Shown one piece after another: positions 6,970 to 11,842 of a stretch of DNA of 11,842 nt. The stretch's first letter is position 1; each line of letters begins with the position of its first letter. The DNA comes from JAWLFI01 sp041685645 (GTDB taxonomy: Bacteria; Bacteroidota; Bacteroidia; Chitinophagales; Saprospiraceae), in NCBI GenBank assembly GCA_041685645.1, contig JAWLFI010000074.1, forward strand, positions 1 to 11,842, written 5' to 3'. The notes under the pieces are model-generated. The model saw only the letters and a program-made list of their open reading frames with translations, had not been told where the DNA came from and made no database searches. The translations under genes were made by a program, and so were the position numbers.

Positions 6970-8025
6970 ATGAAAGTTACACTTCAACAGATCGCGAGCA
7001 TGATTGACGGGGAAGTACAGGGACCCGCGGAGGCCATAATTACAGGTCCGAGTAAAATCGAGGATGGGCAGCCGGGAACCCTAACTTTTTTGGGCAATCC
7101 AAAATATGAGTCCTACATTTATACGACTCGAGCTACGGCAGTATTGGTCGATAAATCCTTTACGCCCAGGAAAAAGATTGATGCGGCCCTGATTCGGGTG
7201 GACAACGTGTACACGGCCCTGGGGATACTGTTAGAAGCCTTTGATACGGGTTTGCCAGAGCCAGAAGGCCATGCGGGCTCTGCTTTTATTCACGAAAAGG
7301 CCAAAGTTTCAAAGGAGGCAAATATTGGCGATTTCGTAGTCATTCAGTCGGATGCTGTTGTAGAAGCAGGAGCGATTATTGATGCTCATTGTTTTATTGG
7401 AGCGGGAAGCTACGTGGGAAAGAATACGCGATTGTATCCCGGTGTGAGAGTATTGCATAATTGCCATATAGACGCAAATTGTATCGTCCACAGCAATACA
7501 GTGATTGGAAGTGATGGATTTGGTTTTTCTACTGATGAGCAGGGCCATTTTCAAAAAATCAAGCAAACGGGGCGCGTTTTTATCGAAAAAGGAGTGGAAA
7601 TTGGAGCAAATTGCGCGATTGACCGCGCCTCTATTGGAGAAACGCGGATTTGTTCAGGAGTGAAACTCGATAATCTCATTCAGGTCGCCCACAATGTCAC
7701 CATCGGAGCAAATACTGCGGTTGCGGCTCAGGCAGGTATTGCCGGATCTACTAAAGTCGGGCGAAACTGCATGATTGGAGGTCAGGTCGGAGTTGTAGGG
7801 CATTTGGAATTACATGACGGAACCCGAATTCAGGCCCAATCCGGTGTCGCGAGTTCAACTAAAGCGCCCAATGAAAAACTCTATGGTACGCCAGCGATTT
7901 CTTATGGCAACTATCTTCGATCCTATGCTGTTTTTGGGCGGTTGCCGGACTACGCCAAAACAATCACAAAGCTAGAACAAGAGCTGGAAGATATGAAACG
8001 TAGCCTGCAAGAGCTAAAAAAGTAA
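6970..8025 (+). CDS. lpxD: UDP-3-O-acyl-glucosamine N-acyltransferase, LpxD
   Basis: LpxD adds the second, N-linked hydroxyacyl chain to UDP-3-O-acylglucosamine from acyl-ACP, the third step of lipid A synthesis. The 351-residue protein has the expected N-terminal uridine-binding domain (about 1-100, with GTLTFLGNPKYE at 36-47), a long left-handed beta-helix of hexapeptide repeats (about 105-320), the catalytic His241 in QVAHNVTIG, and a C-terminal helix rich in Glu, Lys and Leu (about 332-351). Length is normal. The gene heads the plus-strand lipid A cluster and diverges from hemC. A partial -7-like box (CTTATTTG, 6942-6949) lies about 20 nt before the ATG, but lacks the conserved A. The next gene starts 181 nt downstream. 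Confidence 0.97.
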   Translation: MKVTLQQIASMIDGEVQGPAEAIITGPSKIEDGQPGTLTFLGNPKYESYIYTTRATAVLVDKSFTPRKKIDAALIRVDNVYTALGILLEAFDTGLPEPEGHAGSAFIHEKAKVSKEANIGDFVVIQSDAVVEAGAIIDAHCFIGAGSYVGKNTRLYPGVRVLHNCHIDANCIVHSNTVIGSDGFGFSTDEQGHFQKIKQTGRVFIEKGVEIGANCAIDRASIGETRICSGVKLDNLIQVAHNVTIGANTAVAAQAGIAGSTKVGRNCMIGGQVGVVGHLELHDGTRIQAQSGVASSTKAPNEKLYGTPAISYGNYLRSYAVFGRLPDYAKTITKLEQELEDMKRSLQELKK

Positions 8026-8206
8026 ATTTCAGGGCTAATTTTTTTAATTCCACAGCAATTTCACCAACCCTTGTAAATGTATTTGCCGTATGTCACTATG
8101 ATTTGCGCGGTAAAATAGGTTTTGTACATGTCATTTCCTCTGAGATTGAGATAAGAATTGTATTTTTGAACTCTTAATTTATCAACGATCAAGTTATAAT
8201 CGCTAC

Positions 8207-9598
8207 ATGAAGCAACAGACATTGGCAAAAGCAATTTCACTTTCGGGAACCGGCTTGCATACGGGGCAGTTTGCAGAACTCACCATTAAACCTGCAGCTG
8301 CAGATGAAGGATATGTATTTTTTCGAGTTGATTTAGAGAAATCTCCCAAAATTGTCGCGGATCCGGATGCCGTGTTTTCAACGGCGAGAGGGACGAGTAT
8401 TAAGAAAGGAAAAGTTGAAGTACATACAGTTGAACACGTTTTATCTGCTTTATATGGCATGGGAATAGATAATGCGCATATCGAATTGACGGGACCGGAA
8501 GTTCCTATACTCGACGGTAGCGCACTACCTTTCGTAAAGCAAATACAGCAAGCAGGCATAGCTACCTTAGATAAGGAAAGAGAAATTTTTGCTCCACAGG
8601 AACCCATTCACTACAAAGATGAAGCAACGGGGGCAGCCTTGAGTTTGTATCCGGCAGATAAATTTGAGCTCATCACACTTGTAGATTTCGAATCTGATGT
8701 GATTGGTGAACAATACGCCAGCCTGAAGGATATGTCCCACTATGCCGATGAGATCGCGCCTAGCAAAACCTTTGTCTTTGTTCGCGAAATTGAAAACTTG
8801 ATAGATCGCGGCTTGATAAAGGGTGGAAGTCTGGATAACGCAATCGTTATTGCCGACGAAAAAATTCCTCAAGAAACCTTACAGCGCTTGTCTGAAAGAA
8901 TGCAGAAATACGAAGTCACAACTTCAGACAGCGGGATATTAAATCGCTCCGACTTGCATTTCGTCAACGAGCCCGCGCGGCATAAGTTATTAGACGTGTT
9001 GGGAGACATGGCATTGCTGGGTCGTTCGATTCAAGCGCGTATCATGGCCATCAAACCCGGTCATAAAGCGAATGTGGCCTTCACTTCAATGATGAAACAG
9101 GCCTGGTTGGATCACAAAAAGAATAAAGACCGCCCGCACTATGACCCTGCGGTACCTCCCATTTACGATACCCAAAAAATAGAGCAAACACTGCCCCACC
9201 GATTCCCCTTTTTGATGGTTGATAAAATCATCGAATTGACAGAGAATAAAGTGGTGGGAGTAAAGAATATTTCTGCTGATCAGTATTTCTTCCAGGGTCA
9301 CTTTCCCAATAATCCCGTTTTTCCCGGGGTGTTACAGTTGGAAGCCATGGCTCAAACGGGGGGGATATTAGCACTCTCAACGGTGGAGGACCCCGAAAAA
9401 TGGGACACTTACTTCTTGAAAATCGATAAGGTGAGATTCAAGCAAAAAGTTGTGCCCGGAGACACACTTATTTTAAAATTGGAAATGATGAGCCCCATAC
9501 GGAGAGGGATTTGTTTTATGCGCGCTGAAGCATATGTAGCAGATGATCTCGTCTCAGAAGGAGAGTTAACGGCTCAAATTATTAAGAGAACATCATGA
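8207..9598 (+). CDS. lpxC-fabZ: LpxC-FabZ fusion: UDP-3-O-acyl-GlcNAc deacetylase / 3-hydroxyacyl-ACP dehydratase
   Basis: One 463-residue protein with two enzymes, a fusion characteristic of Bacteroidota. The N-terminal part (about 1-305) is LpxC, the zinc deacetylase that commits UDP-3-O-acyl-GlcNAc to lipid A; the zinc ligands fit His77 in HTVEH (73-77) and His259/Asp263 in RHKLLD. A linker of about 20 residues leads to FabZ (about 322-463), which dehydrates 3-hydroxyacyl-ACP; its motifs are LPHRFPFLMVD near 329 and the catalytic pair His365 (GHFP) and Glu379 (LEAMAQ), spaced 14 apart as in single-domain FabZ. Both active sites look intact. LpxC and FabZ draw on hydroxyacyl-ACP for lipid A and fatty acids respectively, so the fusion fixes the two at equal amounts. 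The stop overlaps the lpxA start by 4 nt (ATGA). The 181-nt gap upstream shows no convincing promoter. Confidence 0.98.
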   Translation: MKQQTLAKAISLSGTGLHTGQFAELTIKPAAADEGYVFFRVDLEKSPKIVADPDAVFSTARGTSIKKGKVEVHTVEHVLSALYGMGIDNAHIELTGPEVPILDGSALPFVKQIQQAGIATLDKEREIFAPQEPIHYKDEATGAALSLYPADKFELITLVDFESDVIGEQYASLKDMSHYADEIAPSKTFVFVREIENLIDRGLIKGGSLDNAIVIADEKIPQETLQRLSERMQKYEVTTSDSGILNRSDLHFVNEPARHKLLDVLGDMALLGRSIQARIMAIKPGHKANVAFTSMMKQAWLDHKKNKDRPHYDPAVPPIYDTQKIEQTLPHRFPFLMVDKIIELTENKVVGVKNISADQYFFQGHFPNNPVFPGVLQLEAMAQTGGILALSTVEDPEKWDTYFLKIDKVRFKQKVVPGDTLILKLEMMSPIRRGICFMRAEAYVADDLVSEGELTAQIIKRTS

Positions 9599-10383
9599 AT
9601 GTAATATCAGAATTGGCAAATGTACATCCCGCTGCTTCAGTTCACGAAAGCACGGTGATATCTCCATTTGTTACTATTGAGGAAGACGTAGAAATTGGAC
9701 CCAATTGCTGGATAGGCCCCAATGCCGTTATCTTGAACGGCACTCGTATGGGAAAAAACTGCAAGATCTTCCCCGGTGCCATTGTTGGCGGCGTTTCGCA
9801 AGATCTGAAGTATAAAGGAGAGGAATCTATTCTCGTGATTGGCGACAATGTCGTAATCCGGGAGTATTGCACCTTGAATCGAGGGACTCAGGCAAATTAT
9901 GCGACAAAAATTGGAAATAACTGCCTGCTCATGGCCTATGTCCACGTAGCCCATGACTGTGTATTGGGAGATTATTGCATTTTGTCGAATAATGTGAATC
10001 TGGCGGGCCATATTTCAGTTGGCGACTACGCCATCATTGGGGGATTGGCCGCCGTGCATCAATTCGTACAGATCGGAGAACACGCCTTTATTGGCGGTGG
10101 GTCTTTAGTCAGAAAGGACGTTCCTCCCTATGCCAAGGCCGCTCGCTCTCCCTTGTCATATGTCGGGGTCAATTCCGTTGGATTGCGTCGCAGAGGATTT
10201 ACAAAAGAACAAATCCATCACATTCAGGATATCTATAGAATCCTTTTTGTCAGAGGACTCAACCACTCTAATGCAGTAGAAAAAGTGCGCACTACTATCG
10301 AAGATTCTGTAGAAAAATCCAGAATTCTGGAGTTCCTTTCTCAAACGGAGAGAGGCATTATGAGGGGATTTAGAGCATTATAA
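9595..10383 (+). CDS. lpxA: UDP-N-acetylglucosamine O-acyltransferase, LpxA
   Basis: LpxA transfers a 3-hydroxyacyl chain from ACP to the 3-OH of UDP-GlcNAc, the first step of lipid A synthesis. The 262-residue protein is full length. It has hexapeptide repeats through about residue 185 (IGPNCWIGPNAVI, IGNNCLLMAYVHVAHDC), the QDLKYKGE loop, the catalytic His120 with His117 three residues before it (as in His122/His125 of E. coli), HQFVQIG, and a helical C-terminal domain ending in TERGIMRGFRAL. It overlaps lpxC-fabZ by 4 nt and its stop overlaps the ABC ATPase start (TAATG), so all three are probably translated from one mRNA. Confidence 0.98.
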   Translation: MNVISELANVHPAASVHESTVISPFVTIEEDVEIGPNCWIGPNAVILNGTRMGKNCKIFPGAIVGGVSQDLKYKGEESILVIGDNVVIREYCTLNRGTQANYATKIGNNCLLMAYVHVAHDCVLGDYCILSNNVNLAGHISVGDYAIIGGLAAVHQFVQIGEHAFIGGGSLVRKDVPPYAKAARSPLSYVGVNSVGLRRRGFTKEQIHHIQDIYRILFVRGLNHSNAVEKVRTTIEDSVEKSRILEFLSQTERGIMRGFRAL

Positions 10384-11000
10384 TGCACATTCAGGCCACC
10401 GATATATCGAAAAAACTCGGCCGCCAATGGGTGATCAAACACTTTACCTACCGATTCGACAGCGACCGTATTTTTGGGATCGCCGGAGATAATGGCAGCG
10501 GAAAGTCTACTTTATTACAACTCTTATCGACCTTTATGGAGCCCACAAAAGGCAACTGTAGATTCGTGTCTGAGGGCAAACCCGTTCCGGAAAAAGACAT
10601 TTTTAAGTGCTTTAGTGTGGCGGCGCCTTATCTTCAACTCATTCCCCACCTCACCATTCGCGAACAATTACATTTTACCCGAGATCTCAAGGGCTGGTCT
10701 CATCAACTCAGTACTCAAAAAGTCTTGCAGGCCACGGGGCTTGAACAGCATGCGGATAAGGCTCTCCAGCAACTATCTAGCGGCATGAAACAAAGAATTC
10801 GCCTGATGTCTGCCCTCGCATCAGATGTTCCCTTCGTTTTTTTAGATGAACCGACTACCAATTTAGATACCACCTCCAAAGATTGGTTTCTCGAACAATG
10901 CGACCGTTTTCGGACCAAAAAATCTCTGATTATTGCTTCTAATGAAGGTTTCGACCTTCAACTGTGTGCAGAAACACTCGAAATGTCCGATTACAAATAA
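10383..11000 (+). CDS. Short ABC transporter ATP-binding protein
   Basis: A 205-residue ABC ATPase with a single nucleotide-binding domain and no membrane segment. Walker A is GDNGSGKST (35-43), the signature is LSSGM (131-135, normally LSGGQ), and Walker B is FLDEPTTNLD with Asp155/Glu156. At the switch-histidine position the sequence is IIASNEG, with Asn187 in place of His. The protein ends soon after that point and is close in size to CcmA-type ATPases. No permease gene is next to it in the window, so its partner is unknown. Its start is fused to the lpxA stop (TAATG), so it is made together with the lipid A enzymes. A role in envelope or lipid transport is only an inference from position. 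From memory, similar short ATPases with Asn here occur in other Bacteroidota, so this need not mean loss of function. Confidence 0.9.
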   Translation: MHIQATDISKKLGRQWVIKHFTYRFDSDRIFGIAGDNGSGKSTLLQLLSTFMEPTKGNCRFVSEGKPVPEKDIFKCFSVAAPYLQLIPHLTIREQLHFTRDLKGWSHQLSTQKVLQATGLEQHADKALQQLSSGMKQRIRLMSALASDVPFVFLDEPTTNLDTTSKDWFLEQCDRFRTKKSLIIASNEGFDLQLCAETLEMSDYK

Positions 11001-11006
11001 GTATAG

Positions 11007-11348
11007 CTATTTGGAAAAGTTTTTCTGAAGTTTTTTCAGCCCCTTTCGAATGCTTTTTAATGACTTCACAATAGTGTTTTTTCGACGCTTTTTCTCCTCA
11101 ATGACATCTAGTTCCGTTCGGGCGCCTTCTAGCGTAAATCCGCGTTCCTTTACCAGGTGGTAGATGAGGTTGAGCTCCTCAATATTATTCGCCGTAAATC
11201 GACGATCCCCCTTACTGTTTTTGTGCGGCTTTAAGGAAGGAAATTCATTTTCCCAATACCTGATCAATGAACTGGACACATCGTACATCTCCGCCACTTC
11301 CCCTATGGAATAGTACCGTTTGCTTAATTTGGAAGTATCCACTGTCAT
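11007..11348 (-). CDS. Small MerR-family transcriptional regulator
   Basis: A 113-residue DNA-binding protein. Residues 12-80 form the MerR winged helix-turn-helix: YYSIGEVAEMYDVSSSLIRYWE, followed by the wing with GDRRFTANNIEEL and the helix LVKERGFTLEGARTEL. The C-terminus is a short, strongly basic helix and there is no effector-binding domain. There are no cysteines, so it is not a metal sensor of the classical type. Small stand-alone MerR proteins like this are common in Bacteroidota. It converges on the ABC ATPase gene with 6 nt between stop codons and has its own upstream -7-like box. Its targets are unknown; nothing shows that it controls the lpx genes. Confidence 0.9.
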   Translation of the reverse strand: MTVDTSKLSKRYYSIGEVAEMYDVSSSLIRYWENEFPSLKPHKNSKGDRRFTANNIEELNLIYHLVKERGFTLEGARTELDVIEEKKRRKNTIVKSLKSIRKGLKKLQKNFSK

Positions 11349-11378
11349 ATCGCTCTCATTATTACATCAGCTGATAAT

Positions 11379-11386
11379 CAAAGATA
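11379..11386 (-). promoter_or_regulatory. Putative -7 promoter box for the merR-type gene
   Basis: The minus strand reads TATCTTTG, an exact match to TAnnTTTG, 30 nt before the ATG. No clear TTTG is seen at -33. A 10-bp perfect palindrome, ATCAGCTGAT (11366-11375), overlaps the expected transcription start and could be an operator, perhaps for autoregulation. MerR operators usually lie between the -35 and -10 elements, so this part is weak. Confidence 0.4.
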
Positions 11387-11472
11387 CGATATTTTACAGG
11401 ATTTTATTCCATGGCCATTCACTATCCATAAGGATTCTAACTTGTTCTATACCCAGCGCTTTTGAATTAATA

Positions 11473-11700
11473 TTTTTTTGGGCGTGCCCCCTCTCTCGGC
11501 CTTCGGCCGGCTCGGGGTCGGTCCCTTCCGGAGTTCCGTGCTCGAGAGGCGTAAAATTTTACGCCTCTACTTCGCACCGCACCACCTGCGGCGGTGCGCC
11601 CTCCAGGGCTTGTCCCGCCAGGGCGGGACGCCTCACGCTTGCGCCCTTTGACCAACGAGGCTGCGCCATAGCGTAGTCGGTTCGGGCGCTTTCCCGACTG
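11473..11700 (+). repeat. Structured intergenic repeat element, right copy
   Basis: GC-rich noncoding DNA upstream of the merR-type gene, read on the plus strand. It starts with a T-run and GGGCGTGCCCC, then an imperfect hairpin with CGGCC/GGCCG arms (11487-11517) closed by GGGGTCGG. Next are a 24-bp perfect palindrome (11545-11568), an 8-bp stem (11573-11580 with 11591-11598), a tight 8-bp stem (11612-11619 with 11622-11629) and a 6-bp stem (11675-11680 with 11694-11699). The opening box and hairpin design match the element at the left end of the window on the other strand. Open frames across it are palindrome-driven and look spurious. Bases 11349-11470 hold the merR promoter region; nothing else is recognised there. 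Confidence 0.6.
11545..11568. repeat. 24-bp perfect palindrome
   Basis: Perfectly self-complementary sequence, AGAGGCGTAAAA followed by its complement, centred between 11556 and 11557. It sits inside the right structured element and parallels the 26-bp palindrome in the left one, with a different sequence. Confidence 0.85.
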
Positions 11701-11808
11701 GGTAAAGTCTTATTTTTAAGTGTATCGCCTGTCGCCCTTGGGTGCATACGCGTCAACTTACGACTGTTTATGTTACTCACAAACAGGATAGCAGACAATA
11801 ACTGATTA
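11701..11808. other. Unassigned intergenic stretch
   Basis: More AT-rich DNA between the right structured element and the terminal hairpin. The only structure I see is a 6-bp inverted repeat, CTGTTT/AAACAG (11764-11769 with 11781-11786), with an 11-nt loop. There is no convincing open frame, tRNA or promoter. Confidence 0.4.
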
Positions 11809-11842
11809 GAACCCCGACAGGGGTTCAACCTCAATAGCCCCG
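11809..11842 (+). repeat. REP-like hairpin, cut by the window edge
   Basis: A 7-bp perfect stem GAACCCC/GGGGTTC (11809-11815 with 11820-11826) with the loop GACA, followed by CAACCTCAATAGCCCCG at the edge. The last bases look like the first arm of a second GC-rich hairpin that continues outside the window. From memory, hairpins of this type are dispersed in Bacteroidota intergenic DNA, in places near REP-associated transposase genes, but no such gene is visible here. Confidence 0.5.

Noticed and set aside
8026..8206. Promoter or small gene between lpxD and lpxC-fabZ
   Set aside because: TAGGTTTT (8116-8123) and TTATAAT (8194-8200) are partial promoter look-alikes without a partner box at proper spacing; the ATG at 8128 opens only nine codons.
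11001..11050. Bidirectional terminator between the convergent ABC and merR-type genes
   Set aside because: Only a 5-bp stem (CTGAA/TTCAG) with T-rich loop is seen, within the merR-type coding region; too weak to call.
11545..11699. CRISPR array
   Set aside because: The inverted repeats differ from each other in sequence and spacing; there is no repeated unit with regular spacers and no cas gene.
11320..11834. Three open frames (62-118 codons) over the right intergenic region
   Set aside because: They overlap each other on both strands, cross perfect palindromes, are rich in Arg/Gly/Pro/Ala and resemble no protein family.

Overview
The window looks like core chromosome from a member of the Bacteroidota. 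The evidence is an LpxC-FabZ fusion protein (a hallmark of this phylum), a FabI of the Bacteroidota type, start codons without clear Shine-Dalgarno sequences, and several upstream boxes matching the phylum's TAnnTTTG -7 promoter element. A Saprospiria-like lineage is possible but is only an impression from protein and repeat flavour.

Two divergent gene clusters meet at about 6.88-6.97 kb. The leftward cluster (minus strand, 6878 down to 278) is hemC, a DnaQ-fold exonuclease-like gene, hemD, a large membrane protein with six TPRs (TMTC-like GT-C family), recN and fabI. Gaps are 1-47 nt, so it is probably one operon with an extra internal promoter before recN. It mixes tetrapyrrole synthesis (HemC makes hydroxymethylbilane, HemD closes it to uroporphyrinogen III), DNA break repair (RecN) and fatty acid elongation (FabI).

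The rightward cluster (plus strand, 6970 to 11000) is lpxD, lpxC-fabZ, lpxA and a short ABC ATPase. The last three genes overlap or touch (ATGA and TAATG junctions). LpxA, LpxC and LpxD catalyse the first three steps of lipid A synthesis. The fused FabZ makes the enoyl-ACP that FabI, in the opposite cluster, reduces, so the locus links lipid A and fatty acid supply. A small MerR-type regulator gene converges on the ABC gene from the right.

Both ends of the window are noncoding and rich in inverted repeats: 1-277 and 11349-11842. Each holds a GC-rich structured element that starts with a T-run and a GTGCCCC box, continues with a hairpin closed by GGGGTCGG, and then carries a perfect 24-26 bp palindrome (in the left copy the palindrome is that first hairpin). 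They look like two diverged members of one dispersed intergenic repeat family. A different short REP-like hairpin begins at the right edge.

Most genes are ordinary housekeeping genes. The least ordinary points are the exonuclease-like protein, which has lost three of its five expected catalytic residues; the TMTC-like protein inside a heme/recN/fabI operon; the orphan ABC ATPase with Asn at the switch-histidine position; and the structured repeats at both ends. I found no clear evidence of a wholly new system.
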